Positions 26,744 to 35,632 of a DNA stretch of 64,000 nucleotides are shown piece after piece. Source of the stretch: Desertimonas flava (GTDB taxonomy: Bacteria; Actinomycetota; Acidimicrobiia; Acidimicrobiales; Ilumatobacteraceae); contig NZ_QKYK01000006.1 of NCBI RefSeq assembly GCF_003426815.1, positions 186,001-250,000 on the forward strand. Direction: 5' to 3'. The translations under genes were made by a program, and so were the position numbers. The notes beneath the pieces are model-generated. The model did not search any database. It saw only the letters and a program-made list of their open reading frames with translations, and was not told the origin of the DNA. The first letter of the stretch is position 1; each line of letters begins with the position of its first letter.

Positions 26744-28387
26744 TCAGGCGTCGATGCCGAGCGCGGCCAGGGCGGCGGCGCGCGCCGCGCGATAGTCGCT
26801 CTTCCCCGTCGGGCTGCGCTGGAGCACGTCGACGCGCACGATGTGACGCGGCGCCTTGTAGCCGGCGAGCCGATCGTGCACGTGGGCGACGAGATCGGAA
26901 TCGGTGACGGCGGCATCGGGATCGAGTTGCACCACCGCCGTGACGGCATCGCCGAACGTGCTGTCGGGGACACCGACGACGTTGCAGTCGACCACGGCCG
27001 GATGGGTCTTCAGCGTCTCTTCGACCTCCTCGGGGTAGACCTTCTCGCCCCCGGTGTTGATGCACACCGAGCCCCGGCCGACGAACGTGACGGTGCCGTC
27101 GGAGGCGACGGTGGCGTAGTCGCCGGGGATCACGTAGCGCTCGCCGTCGATCTCGCGGAACACCGACGCGGTCTTCGCCGGGTCGTTGAAGTAGCCGATC
27201 GGTCCAGAGCCTCGGTAGGCGAGTACGCCGATCCGGCCGTCGCCCGGCGGGATGATCGAGCCGTCGTCGTCGAGGAGCACCGCCCGCTCGGCGATCGTGA
27301 ACTGCGCCGTCGCCGCCGGTTCCTGGCCGGGAAGGGTCACGCTGGTCGCGAACGGCCCACCCTCGCTGGCTCCGAGCATGTCGAGCAGCACCATCTGGCC
27401 GCGCCGGCGGAGCGCCGCCTTGGTCTCGGCACCCCACGTGATGCCGGCACTCGAGATCATCCGCACGCTCGACAGGTCGACCGGATCGCCCGCCGCGTCA
27501 CGCTCGTCGAGTTCGGCCACCATCGGCCGGGCGAACGAGTCGCCGACGATGGCGATGTCGGTGACGCCCTCGGACTCCACGAGCTGCCACAGCTCGCGGG
27601 CGTCGAATCGGCGCGAGGTGAGCAGCACGACCGACCCGCCGCGGAGAAGCGCCGCCATGGCGAGGAACAGTGCGGTGCCGTGGATGAGCGGCGGCGCCGA
27701 GAGCATCACCGGAGACGCACCGGAGCCGCGGAGCGCGGCCGCCGCCTCGGCGACGCCCTCCGCCGTCTCCGGCGTCGGCAGTCCGGCCGCCGCGTAGGCG
27801 GGGAACGACAGCGTCTGGAACAGGTCGCCGTGCCGCCACACGACCCCTTTCGGGTAGCCGGTGGTGCCGCCCGTGTACAGGATCAGGTGATCGTCGCCGC
27901 TCCGCTCGATCGGCTCGGCCGGCTCCGTTCCGGCGACGAGTCCGGCGTAGCGCTCGGCGTGGCCCAGCACGCCGGGCAGGTCCCCGTCGCCGACGGCGAC
28001 GAGGCGCGCCGGAAGACCACCGGTGCTCGCCAGCTCGGCGATCACACCGGCCAGCTCGGTGTCGAAGACGAGGACCTCGGCCGCCGAGTCGGACAGGACG
28101 TGGCGCACCTCGTCGCCGCGGTAGCGGTAGTTGACGTTGATCGGCACCACCCGCGCCTTGAACGCCCCGACCGCCAGCTCGATGTACTCGGGGACGTTGA
28201 ACAGGTACAGCGCGACCCGCGCCCCGGGTTCGAGGCGCCAGGATCGGAAGACTGCTGCCAGGCGTGCGGTCGTCTCGTCGAACTCGCCCCAGGTGATGCG
28301 CCGATCGCCGTGGACGATCGCCTCGGCCGACGGATCCAGCGCGGCGATCGCCTCGTAGAGGTCCGCCCAGTTCGGATGCAGTGCCAT
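26744..28387 (-). CDS. Acyl-CoA synthetase, FadD19-like (2)
   Basis: A 547-residue ANL enzyme. The ATP loop is YTGGTTGYPKG (171-181) followed by VVWRHGDLF, which resembles the YTGGTTGxPKGVxWRH pattern of the mycobacterial steroid side-chain synthetase FadD19, as does the length. The C-terminal lid has INTGGEKVYPEEVEE and the lysine-bearing RSPTGKSDYR. It would activate a branched or cyclic carboxylic acid. ATG 28387 follows a CAATAT box and operator by 5 bases, consistent with a leaderless transcript. The longer open frame upstream is shadow sequence. Confidence 0.87.
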   Translation of the reverse strand: MALHPNWADLYEAIAALDPSAEAIVHGDRRITWGEFDETTARLAAVFRSWRLEPGARVALYLFNVPEYIELAVGAFKARVVPINVNYRYRGDEVRHVLSDSAAEVLVFDTELAGVIAELASTGGLPARLVAVGDGDLPGVLGHAERYAGLVAGTEPAEPIERSGDDHLILYTGGTTGYPKGVVWRHGDLFQTLSFPAYAAAGLPTPETAEGVAEAAAALRGSGASPVMLSAPPLIHGTALFLAMAALLRGGSVVLLTSRRFDARELWQLVESEGVTDIAIVGDSFARPMVAELDERDAAGDPVDLSSVRMISSAGITWGAETKAALRRRGQMVLLDMLGASEGGPFATSVTLPGQEPAATAQFTIAERAVLLDDDGSIIPPGDGRIGVLAYRGSGPIGYFNDPAKTASVFREIDGERYVIPGDYATVASDGTVTFVGRGSVCINTGGEKVYPEEVEETLKTHPAVVDCNVVGVPDSTFGDAVTAVVQLDPDAAVTDSDLVAHVHDRLAGYKAPRHIVRVDVLQRSPTGKSDYRAARAAALAALGIDA

Positions 28388-28390
28388 GCC

Positions 28391-28410
28391 CCATATTGAC
28401 CGATCGGTTG
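28391..28410. promoter_or_regulatory. Shared operator, FadD19-like synthetase promoter
   Basis: CCATATTGACCGATCGGTTG carries the palindromic core AACCGATCGGTCAA when read on the minus strand. It ends 4 bases before the synthetase ATG, overlapping the presumed -10 region. Confidence 0.6.
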
Positions 28411-28473
28411 GGCGGTTCTGAACGGGAGCGGCCGACATCGGACGCGCCCGGATCCGGACGATCCCGCCCGCGG

Positions 28474-30120
28474 CTACGCCGCCGCCGCGGCGGCGGCCCG
28501 ACCGGCGAGGTAGCCGAACACCATGCCCGGCCCGAGCGTCCCGCCACCGCCGCCGTATGTCATGCCCATCGCCGACGCCATCACGTTGCCGGCGGCGTAG
28601 AGGCCACGGATCGGCGCCCCGTCGACGTCGAGGACTTGCGCGCTCGCATCGGTCCGCGGCCCACCCTTCGTGCCGAGGGCGCCGGGCCGCACACGGACGG
28701 CGTGGAACGGCGCCGTGTCGATCGGGCCGAGCGTCGCCTGGGGCGTCCCCTTGAAGGCCGGATCGCCCCACCAGTTGTCGTGAGCGCTGGCCCCGCGGCC
28801 GAAGTCGGGGTCGCACCCTGCCGCCGAGAACTCGTTCCACCGCCGCACGGTCGTGTCGAGCGCCCCGTCGGGCATGCCCAAGCGGCGGCCGAGCTCGGCC
28901 AGCGTGTCGGCGGACTCGGCGCCGAACGGGACGCCGCCTCCCGGACGGACGTTGGCGAAGCCGTACCGATCGAGGTGCTCCTGGTCGAACACCAACCAGG
29001 CCGGGAGGTTGGCGTAGTCGAACGTGGTCGGGTCGAAATCGTGGAACGCGGCGCCCGACGCGTTGTAGTTGGCCGCTTCGTTGCTGAATCGGCGTCCCTG
29101 CCGGTTCACCATGATCAGCCGGGGCCGGGTCCGCTGGCTCATGATCAGGTACGGGAACGTCGTCTCCGGCTCGTCGGGGTCGGGCACGTCGACGGTCGGC
29201 ACCCACCACGCCTCGCGCATGTTGCCGAGGGCGGCCCCGACACGCATCGCCATGCGCAAGCCGTCGCCCGTGTTCGTCGGCACCGACACCGCGCGCTCGA
29301 GCGGCCCGCGCAGGAACGCCTTGACGAGATCGTCGGCCCATTCGAACCCGCCGGTCGCCAGCACGACGCCGCCCCGGGCGCCGAGATCGCGCGGCCCGGC
29401 CGGCCCCTCGACCCGGACCCCGACGACGTCGTCGCCCTCGGTGATCAGGCGCGTGGCCCGCGTGGCGACGACCGGCTCGACGCCGCGGTCGAGACACCCG
29501 CGCAGCAGGCGCCCGACCAGGCTCTGGCCGAGTCCGCGCTCGTCGTGCTCCCGGCGGCGCTGCATCTCGGCCGGGGGCACCGGCGTCAAGGTCGGCGAGC
29601 CGAGCGGGGTCTCACCCATCCGCAGGTGGGTCTCGGGCATCTGCCGGCCGACCGTGACCTGGTCGGCCCACGGACCGAGCTCATCGAACGGGTAGAGCAG
29701 GCACTCGAGCGAGCGGCCGCCGTGCGGCCTTCCGCCCGGGTGCTCGGGGTGGTAGTCGGGGAACCCGACACACGGGGTGAACTCGACGGGCGTGTCCGCC
29801 TCGAGCCAGGACACCATCTCCGGGCCGGTGTCGACGTAGGCGGCGGCGAGGGCCGGGTCGATCATGCCGTGGGACAGCGAATCGAGGTAACGCAGGGCCT
29901 CCTCGCGACTGTCGTCGGCACCGATCGCCTCCATGTGCGGATTGCAGGGGATCCACACCATCCCGCCCGACCACGCTGACGCGCCGCCGACGCGGTCGGA
30001 CTTCTCGAACAGGCCCACGGAAGCTCCGGCGTGGGCCGCCGCGAGCGCCGCCGTGAGTCCCGCTGCGCCGGTGCCCAACACGATCACGTCGAACGTCGCT
30101 GCCACGCGCGCCTCGTCCAT
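28474..30120 (-). CDS. KstD-like FAD-dependent dehydrogenase
   Basis: A 548-residue flavoprotein of the fumarate reductase/3-ketosteroid-delta1-dehydrogenase group. The FAD-binding motif is VIVLGTGAAGLTAALAAAHAG, with GGASAWSGGMVWIPCNPHM matching the KstD substrate-loop pattern. The C-terminal FAD segment is GLYAAGNVMASAMGMTYGGGGGTLGPGMVFGY. It would introduce a double bond into a ring ketone or related compound. It lies in one operon with the alcohol dehydrogenase, the ABM protein and Rieske C. Confidence 0.85.
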   Translation of the reverse strand: MDEARVAATFDVIVLGTGAAGLTAALAAAHAGASVGLFEKSDRVGGASAWSGGMVWIPCNPHMEAIGADDSREEALRYLDSLSHGMIDPALAAAYVDTGPEMVSWLEADTPVEFTPCVGFPDYHPEHPGGRPHGGRSLECLLYPFDELGPWADQVTVGRQMPETHLRMGETPLGSPTLTPVPPAEMQRRREHDERGLGQSLVGRLLRGCLDRGVEPVVATRATRLITEGDDVVGVRVEGPAGPRDLGARGGVVLATGGFEWADDLVKAFLRGPLERAVSVPTNTGDGLRMAMRVGAALGNMREAWWVPTVDVPDPDEPETTFPYLIMSQRTRPRLIMVNRQGRRFSNEAANYNASGAAFHDFDPTTFDYANLPAWLVFDQEHLDRYGFANVRPGGGVPFGAESADTLAELGRRLGMPDGALDTTVRRWNEFSAAGCDPDFGRGASAHDNWWGDPAFKGTPQATLGPIDTAPFHAVRVRPGALGTKGGPRTDASAQVLDVDGAPIRGLYAAGNVMASAMGMTYGGGGGTLGPGMVFGYLAGRAAAAAAA

Positions 30121-30137
30121 TCCGCTGCCTCCGTCCG

Positions 30138-31181
30138 TCAGGATCGCAGATGGGGGTCGACCAGCACCTTCACGTGATCCGTCGCCCCGCCGGCGAGCTC
30201 GGCCAGGACGCCCCCGAGCGCGTCGAGTCCCACGGTGCCCGTGTGGAGCGGCTCGGTGACGATGCGACCGTCGGCGATCATCCCCATCGCCATGACGAAC
30301 TCCTCGTGGAAGTAGGCGAGCGCCGTGGTGAACACGATCTCCTTGATCAGCCACGTGTGCGGGCTGATCGTCGCGTCGCCGTCGGCGAGCCCGATGAGGC
30401 AGACCGAGCCGCCGCGCCGGGTGAGATCGACCGCTGCCTGGATCGCCGACGGACGCCCGACGCACTCGTACACGATGTCGGCGCCGAGCCCGCGGGTTCG
30501 CTCGGCGATCAGGTCGCTCGCAGCCGCGCCGGGGCCGACGACCTCGGACGCCCCGAGCGAGGCGGCGAGCGCGGCGCGACCCGAATTCGGTTCGACGACG
30601 ATGACGCGACCGGCGCCAGCGGCACGCACCCATTGCAGCGTTGCCAGGCCGATCGGGCCGGCGCCCTGGACCACCGCCGTGTCGCCGAGGCGCAGCCGGC
30701 TCGACCGCACCGCATGGAAGGCGACGGTGAACGGCTCGACCTGCGCGGCCTGCAGGTCGGTCAATCCGGGATCGGTCGGCACGACCTTCGTCGCGGCCAC
30801 GGCGAGCCGCGGGGCGAATCCGCCGTGGGGTGGCGAGGCTGCGTCGCGCCCGATCGCCGACAGGAAGGCCGTCTGGCACCGTTCGGCCTGGCCGGCGCGG
30901 CAGGCCACGCACGCGCCGCACGCCGGCGCGGTGGCGACGACGACGCGCTGGCCCTCGCTCAGGGACCTCACGCCCGGGCCGATCGCCGAGAGCGTTCCGG
31001 TCCATTCGTGACCGCAGATCGCCGGGTTGTACGGCTGACCGGACTGGAAGGCGTGGACGTCGGTGCCGCAGATGCCGCAGTAGGCGATGTCGACCACGAC
31101 GCCCCCCTCGACCGGCACCGGGTCGGGGAACTCGCGAAGCTCGAGCGTCTGCGTCCCGGTGATGAGACCGGCGCGGATCAT
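30138..31181 (-). CDS. Zinc-dependent alcohol dehydrogenase (MDR family)
   Basis: A 347-residue medium-chain dehydrogenase. Catalytic zinc ligands fall in YCGICGTDVHAF and ICGHEWTG. A structural-zinc lobe has Cys spaced in APACGACVACRAGQAERC, and the nucleotide-binding site is VVQGAGPIGLATLQW. The Glu in VIVVEPNSGR suggests NAD as cofactor. It probably oxidises a hydroxylated intermediate produced by the neighbouring Rieske oxygenase. ATG 31181 lies 10 bases after the ABM gene. Confidence 0.87.
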   Translation of the reverse strand: MIRAGLITGTQTLELREFPDPVPVEGGVVVDIAYCGICGTDVHAFQSGQPYNPAICGHEWTGTLSAIGPGVRSLSEGQRVVVATAPACGACVACRAGQAERCQTAFLSAIGRDAASPPHGGFAPRLAVAATKVVPTDPGLTDLQAAQVEPFTVAFHAVRSSRLRLGDTAVVQGAGPIGLATLQWVRAAGAGRVIVVEPNSGRAALAASLGASEVVGPGAAASDLIAERTRGLGADIVYECVGRPSAIQAAVDLTRRGGSVCLIGLADGDATISPHTWLIKEIVFTTALAYFHEEFVMAMGMIADGRIVTEPLHTGTVGLDALGGVLAELAGGATDHVKVLVDPHLRS

Positions 31182-31191
31182 CCGTCGCTCC

Positions 31192-31536
31192 TCACGCCGG
31201 GAAGCCGGCGACCGGTCGCCGGTCCTCGCCGTAGACCGGGCTCTCGGCGTCGATGCGGAGCTTGCGGCTCACCGCCGAAGCCAGGCCGGCGCCGTTGAGC
31301 ATCTCGCGCATCCGGTGATAGTTCGGATGATCGAAGTGGGCGCGGAGCGTCGCCTCGTCGGCCCACAGCTCGTATACCTGGATCAGGTCGGCCTCGACGG
31401 GATCGGCGGCGAAGCAGTACACCAGGCAGCCGGCCTCCTCGTCACGGGTGGCCTGCTGCACGGGCGCCGTGGCGGCGACCAGCGCGTCACGACCCGACGG
31501 GTCGGCGACGCGGATCGCCGCTTCGACGACGATCAC
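31192..31536 (-). CDS. Antibiotic biosynthesis monooxygenase (ABM)-type small protein
   Basis: A 114-residue ferredoxin-like-fold protein with the ABM pattern RDALVAATAPVQQATRDEEAGCLVYCFAADP..LIQVYELWADEATLRAHFDHPNYHRM. Such dimeric proteins act as cofactor-free monooxygenases or as accessory proteins. GTG 31536 overlaps the Rieske C stop (GTGA), so it is translated with it. Confidence 0.8.
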   Translation of the reverse strand: MIVVEAAIRVADPSGRDALVAATAPVQQATRDEEAGCLVYCFAADPVEADLIQVYELWADEATLRAHFDHPNYHRMREMLNGAGLASAVSRKLRIDAESPVYGEDRRPVAGFPA

Positions 31537-32681
31537 CCGCCGTCCTTGATCCGCTCGTCCATCTGGGCGTGGTAGTGGGCGAGCTTGCACTCGCGCTCGG
31601 AGAGGATGTGCCGGGTGTATCCCGACGACCGCTTGGTGCGGGCGAGCTGGTCGTAGATCGAGATGTCCTCGCCCACCACCACCTTGAGCGCCTCCCAGTG
31701 GGCCATCGTGGACTTGAGGTACTTGGCGTACTCGGGGTCGTCGTGATCGCCGGGGTAGATGATCTCCCAGCAGAGGAACTTCGTCCGGTCGACGTCGATC
31801 GGGATCGGGTTGAAGACCTGGATGTGCGGCGGGTTGCAGTTGAACACCGTGTTGGGGAACACGACGTAGTGACAGATCGCGTACTTGTGGTGGTCCCAGT
31901 TCTCCGCCAGCCGGTCGAGCGTGTCGGTTCGCGGGACGAAGCACATGTAGTTCTGCCCGACGATGTGGAACGAGGTCTGGCGGAACGTCTTGCTGGCCTC
32001 GGCCCCCACGTGATGCAGCTGCGTCACGTGATACACCTCGTTGAAGCCGTCGACGATCGCTTTGTAGCTGACCGGCACGTCGTACTCGACGATCTCGTGG
32101 AGCACCATGCCCTCCATGTCGAAGCGGCCGAGGTCGGCGGCGATCTCTGGTCCGATCCAATCGAGCAGCGCCGGTGCCCGTTCCGGCCCATCGAGATTGA
32201 TCCACACCCAACCGCCCCACTCGTCGACGGCGACGGCCGGGGCTCGCACCCCGGCGAGGTGCGACTCGTCGAAGTCCTCGCGCTCGGGGACGCCGACCAG
32301 CTTCCCGGTCGTGTCGTACACCCATCCGTGATACGGACACGTGAAGCGGCGGGCGCCGCACCCGGTGAGCTCGCCGACGAGCGCGGGGCCGCGGTGCTGG
32401 CACACGTTGTGGAAGGCCGACAGCGAGCCGTCGGGTTGCCGGCTGATCACCACCGTTTCGCCGTGGCCCTCGAACGTGATCCAGTCGCCGGGGTTCGGCA
32501 CCTGCTCCCGGCGCCCGGCGAGGATCCAGCTGCGTCCGAGCACCCGCTCGCGCTCGAGCTCGAATCGGACGGGGTCGGTGTAGACGTCGCGAGACATCGT
32601 GCTCGCCCCGTACTCCGGCACCTGCCGGACCGTCGGTCCGAGGCGGACCGGAACATCCCCCCGTGTCGGCACGTGAACCAT
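31533..32681 (-). CDS. Rieske non-heme iron oxygenase alpha subunit (C)
   Basis: A 382-residue oxygenase with Rieske ligands C94-x-H96 and C115-x2-H118. Catalytic histidines are H218 and H223 (YHVTQLH), with the third ligand probably D in VVGEDISIYDQ. The bridging position is E215. The usual NWK before this motif is SYK. ATG 32681 has GGGGG 8 bases upstream. It starts the five-protein leftward operon and is divergent from a BetI-like TetR gene with its own palindrome. Confidence 0.86.
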   Translation of the reverse strand: MVHVPTRGDVPVRLGPTVRQVPEYGASTMSRDVYTDPVRFELERERVLGRSWILAGRREQVPNPGDWITFEGHGETVVISRQPDGSLSAFHNVCQHRGPALVGELTGCGARRFTCPYHGWVYDTTGKLVGVPEREDFDESHLAGVRAPAVAVDEWGGWVWINLDGPERAPALLDWIGPEIAADLGRFDMEGMVLHEIVEYDVPVSYKAIVDGFNEVYHVTQLHHVGAEASKTFRQTSFHIVGQNYMCFVPRTDTLDRLAENWDHHKYAICHYVVFPNTVFNCNPPHIQVFNPIPIDVDRTKFLCWEIIYPGDHDDPEYAKYLKSTMAHWEALKVVVGEDISIYDQLARTKRSSGYTRHILSERECKLAHYHAQMDERIKDGG

Positions 32682-32751
32682 GACTGCGACCCCCCTGGTC
32701 TTCGTCCCGACCGCGTCGGCCGGTCGCTCCCCCACGAGCGGGATACTGGAC

Positions 32752-32775
32752 AGTTGATATATATCAGCTGACATA
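32752..32775. promoter_or_regulatory. 24-base palindrome between Rieske C and the BetI-like regulator
   Basis: Around 32750-32775, GACAGTTGATAT is followed directly by ATATCAGCTGAC, an imperfect palindrome with two mismatches per arm. It differs from the cluster operator. Its place between divergent regulator and oxygenase genes suggests it is the regulator's own binding site. Confidence 0.5.
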
Positions 32776-32807
32776 TCTCCGGTCAACGCCTTGCTACCCT
32801 CGGCGGC

Positions 32808-33377
32808 ATGCCCAAGGTGGTGGACGTCGACCAGCGCCGCGGCGAGATCGTCGACGCGACGATGCGCCTGATCGCGCGGGGCGGGCTCGGGGCGGCGACG
32901 ATGCGCGACATCGCCGCCGAAGCCGGATGGACGACGGGCGTCGTCAACCACTACTTCGCCGACAAGCGGGAACTGTTGCGCCAGACGCTCCAGCAGTCGA
33001 TCCGGCGGAGGGTGGCATCCCGAAGCCACACCGAGGACACGCCACCCGCGCAGCGGCTGCGCGACGAGCTCGCCGCCGCCCTCCCGCTGGACGAGGAAGG
33101 GCGGATGCACTGGCTGGTGACCGCGGCGTTCCTGTCGCAGGCGGCGGGCGACGCCGAGCTGGCCACCGTGCAACGGGATGCCTACCGGGCGTTCCGCGCC
33201 AACGTCGCCGCCCTGGTCGAGGCGACCGACGGGGTCGACGCCGCCACCGCCCGCGAGCGTGCCGAGCAGCTCATCGCGTCGATCGACGGGGTGGCGATGC
33301 AGGCGATGTTCGATCCGGAGTCGTGGCCGCCGCAGCGTCAGCTCGCCCTGCTCGACGCCGCGCTCGGCGCCGATTGA
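32808..33377 (+). CDS. TetR-family regulator (BetI-like)
   Basis: A 189-residue repressor. The N-terminal helix-turn-helix spans about 25-55 (ATMRDIAAEAGWTTGVVNHYFADKRELL), the BetI-type signature WTTGVVNHYF. The C-terminal ligand domain has EQLIASIDGVAMQAMFDPESWPPQRQL, also BetI-like. A TACCCT box ends 7 bases before the ATG, suggesting a leaderless transcript. It probably controls the divergent Rieske C operon. Confidence 0.85.
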   Translation: MPKVVDVDQRRGEIVDATMRLIARGGLGAATMRDIAAEAGWTTGVVNHYFADKRELLRQTLQQSIRRRVASRSHTEDTPPAQRLRDELAAALPLDEEGRMHWLVTAAFLSQAAGDAELATVQRDAYRAFRANVAALVEATDGVDAATARERAEQLIASIDGVAMQAMFDPESWPPQRQLALLDAALGAD

Positions 33378-33393
33378 GCGGCGCGGCACCCAC

Positions 33394-33888
33394 TCAACCG
33401 TTGACGCCGGGAGACCGCGCCCACATCAGCGCGCCGTCGAAGCTCAAGGTGTAGTCGGGTGTGAACTCGATGATCACGCGGTGCGGCGAATCGAGGAAGT
33501 TGCGGAACACCTCGGCCGCCGCCGGGTCGGGCCGCAGGTAGCTGGCGAACTCCGGATAGAACCAGTCCTTGGTCTCCCGGTCGTCGTGGATGACGCAGGA
33601 CCCCTTGTAGCTGACGGTCTTGGCCGGCCCCATCGACGATCCGGTGCTGTTGATGCAGACGGCGGCCCGCGGGAACCGGCGCAGCGCGCTGATCCGCGCC
33701 CGGCGCTCCGCCGCGGTCAGCCACAGCTTCCCGTCCTTGGGCAGGTACGCCATGATCACGCCGAACGCCTCGCCATCGCGGTTGGTCCACATGAAGGTGC
33801 ACTCCTTGGCGGTGGCGACGAGCTGCTGCTCGAGCTCCGCGGAGAGGCCGCACTCGGTCAGGTCCTCGTAGTCCTCGTGATCCGCCAT
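33394..33888 (-). CDS. PNPOx-fold flavin/F420-binding protein (1)
   Basis: A 164-residue split-barrel protein of the pyridoxamine-5'-phosphate-oxidase-like family. The strands VIMAYLPKDGKLWLTAAERRARISALRRFPRAAVCI and [22 protein letters not shown] match the family. ATG 33888 has AAGGAGA 6 bases upstream; the frame runs further upstream through repeat sequence. A paralogue lies at 37.5 kb. The role may be an F420- or flavin-dependent reductase or a heme/flavin binder. Confidence 0.75.
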   Translation of the reverse strand: MADHEDYEDLTECGLSAELEQQLVATAKECTFMWTNRDGEAFGVIMAYLPKDGKLWLTAAERRARISALRRFPRAAVCINSTGSSMGPAKTVSYKGSCVIHDDRETKDWFYPEFASYLRPDPAAAEVFRNFLDSPHRVIIEFTPDYTLSFDGALMWARSPGVNG

Positions 33889-33939
33889 GTCGTCTCCTTC
33901 GATGCAAGCAAGCGAGCGCCAGCGAGCGAGCGTCCACAC

Positions 33940-33963
33940 GCGGCCTGCGTGGCCGGGGAACGC
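33940..33963 (+). repeat. GCGGCCTGCGTGGCCGGGGAACGC repeat, copy 1
   Basis: A 24-base sequence that recurs at 38833-38856 and 38864-38886 and, split and inverted, within 24431-24478. Here it is joined to GCGAGCGAGCG repeats (33909-33932), as it is at 38.8 kb. It lies between the PNPOx start and the Rieske D promoter. Confidence 0.7.
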
Positions 33964-33985
33964 AATTGTGGCACGTCTGGACGGA

Positions 33986-34007
33986 AACTAATCAACCGGT
34001 CAATACT
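33986..34007. promoter_or_regulatory. Shared operator and -10 box of Rieske D
   Basis: AACTAATCAACCGGTCAAT is a good copy of the cluster operator. It runs into TACTGT (34004-34009), a -10 box ending 4 bases before ATG 34014, so the operator overlaps a leaderless promoter. Confidence 0.6.
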
Positions 34008-34013
34008 GTGACG

Positions 34014-35411
34014 ATGACCGCCACCGAGACCGGGGCCCGCTCGCCCGGCATCACCTATCAGCAGCTGCTGGACGGCGACACTCACCCGGTTCCGGATGTG
34101 CTGCGGCTCGAGTCGCCGCGCTTCCTCGGTGACCACGACGTCCCTCGCACGCGCTACACGTCGCGGTCGTACCACCGGCTGGAGGTGGAGCGGCTCTGGC
34201 GACGCGTCTGGCAGTTCGCGTGCCGCGAGGAGCACATCCCCGAACCCGGCGATCACATCGTCTACGAGATCGCCGAGCTGTCGTTCATCGTGATGCGGAC
34301 CACGGACGGCTCGATCAAGGCGTTCCCGAACGCCTGCCTCCACCGCGGCCGCCGCCTCAAGGATCACGAAGGGCACTGCTCGGAGATCCGCTGCGCGTTC
34401 CACGGCTTCGCCTGGACCCTCGACGGGGCGCTCGCCGACGTGCCCGCGGGCTGGGACTTCCCACACGTGGAGAGCCGCGCCGACGGTTTCCGTCTTCCCG
34501 AATGCCGCGTCGGCACCTGGGCCGGGTTCGTATTCGTCAACCCCGATCCCGACGCCGCCCCGTTCGAGGAGTTCATCAGCGGGCTCGCCGAACACTTCGA
34601 CATCTGGGATCTCGGCAACCGCTACGTCGAGGCCCACGTGGCCAAGGTGATCGAGGCCAACTGGAAGATCGCCCAGGAGGCGTTCTGCGAGGCGTTCCAC
34701 GTCAACGCCACGCACCCGCAGATCCTCCCCTACCTCGGCGACACCAACTCGCAGGTCGACGTGTGGGACAACTTCGCGCGGGTCATCACGCCGGGCGGCA
34801 CCCCGAGCCCACTGCTCGGCTGGGAGCCGTCGCAGGACGAGATGATGCGGGCGATGCTCGACATCCGCGTCGACCAGGATCTCCCGGTGTCGCTGTCCGA
34901 CGGCCAGACGGCTCGCGCTGCCGGCGCCGCGGCGGCGCGTGAGCGGTGGCGGCCGATCGTCGGTGACGCCGTCGACGGGATGAGCGACGCCGAGATGATG
35001 GACAGCCTCGACTACACGCTCTTCCCGAACTTTCATCCGTGGGGGGCGTTCAACCGCATCGTGTACCGGTTCCGCCCCAACGGCGACGATCACCGCAGCT
35101 CGATCATGGAGGTGTTCTTCCTGTCGCCGTTCACCGGGGAGCGCCCGGCGCCGGCGCCGATGCACGTGCTCGGCGTCGACGAGCCGTGGACCAACGCCGC
35201 CGAGCTCGGCATGCTGGCCAAGGTGTTCGATCAGGACACGTTCAACATGTGCAACGTGCAGCGCGGGCTCGAGGCGACGTTCAAGCCGGGCATCACGCTG
35301 GCCAACTACCAAGAGTCGAAGGTGCGCTGGTTGCACGAGATGCTCACCGAGTGGGTCGGCGAGGACGCCGACGAGATCGCCGCGCTGACACCGGTGGAGG
35401 TGCGCAGGTGA
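34014..35411 (+). CDS. Rieske non-heme iron oxygenase alpha subunit (D)
   Basis: A 465-residue oxygenase with Rieske ligands C108-x-H110 and C127-x2-H130, CAFHG replacing the usual CPYHG. Catalytic ligands are H229 and H234 (FHVNATH), with E226 in the bridging position and a probable Asp in VFDQDTFNM. The sequence is clearly paralogous to Rieske E at 55.5 kb, sharing YQxLLDxD near the start and long C-terminal blocks. The start is ATG 34014 or an in-frame GTG at 34008. A small partner gene overlaps its stop by 4 bases. Confidence 0.87.
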   Translation: MTATETGARSPGITYQQLLDGDTHPVPDVLRLESPRFLGDHDVPRTRYTSRSYHRLEVERLWRRVWQFACREEHIPEPGDHIVYEIAELSFIVMRTTDGSIKAFPNACLHRGRRLKDHEGHCSEIRCAFHGFAWTLDGALADVPAGWDFPHVESRADGFRLPECRVGTWAGFVFVNPDPDAAPFEEFISGLAEHFDIWDLGNRYVEAHVAKVIEANWKIAQEAFCEAFHVNATHPQILPYLGDTNSQVDVWDNFARVITPGGTPSPLLGWEPSQDEMMRAMLDIRVDQDLPVSLSDGQTARAAGAAAARERWRPIVGDAVDGMSDAEMMDSLDYTLFPNFHPWGAFNRIVYRFRPNGDDHRSSIMEVFFLSPFTGERPAPAPMHVLGVDEPWTNAAELGMLAKVFDQDTFNMCNVQRGLEATFKPGITLANYQESKVRWLHEMLTEWVGEDADEIAALTPVEVRR

Positions 35412-35632
35412 ACGGCATCGTGCACCCGTTCACCAAGGCGCTCTACGAGCAGGACGGCGAGGGCCACATCCGCGTCACCGACGGGGATCGCCAGGGGGTC
35501 TTCACCATCACCGGTCGCTGGCTCAGCGGCGATCTGCGCGAGTGCGACCCCCAGCTGTGTGGCTGGGTCGGCGGCCCGCAGATCGGCAATCACCGCGTGA
35601 CCCCGGCGCCCGCCCACACGACGGGCCGGTGA
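35408..35632 (+). CDS. Small Rieske-linked protein (copy 1)
   Basis: A 74-residue protein starting at GTG 35408, overlapping the Rieske D stop (GTGA). It shares HP, GxIRV, RxGxF, GxWLSG, DPxLCxWxGG and a following Asn with the small protein encoded beside Rieske E. No signal peptide or membrane segment is seen. One cysteine and several tryptophans are conserved. I do not recognise the family. The strict coupling to a Rieske oxygenase twice suggests a subunit, assembly factor or electron-transfer helper. Confidence 0.75.
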   Translation: MNGIVHPFTKALYEQDGEGHIRVTDGDRQGVFTITGRWLSGDLRECDPQLCGWVGGPQIGNHRVTPAPAHTTGR

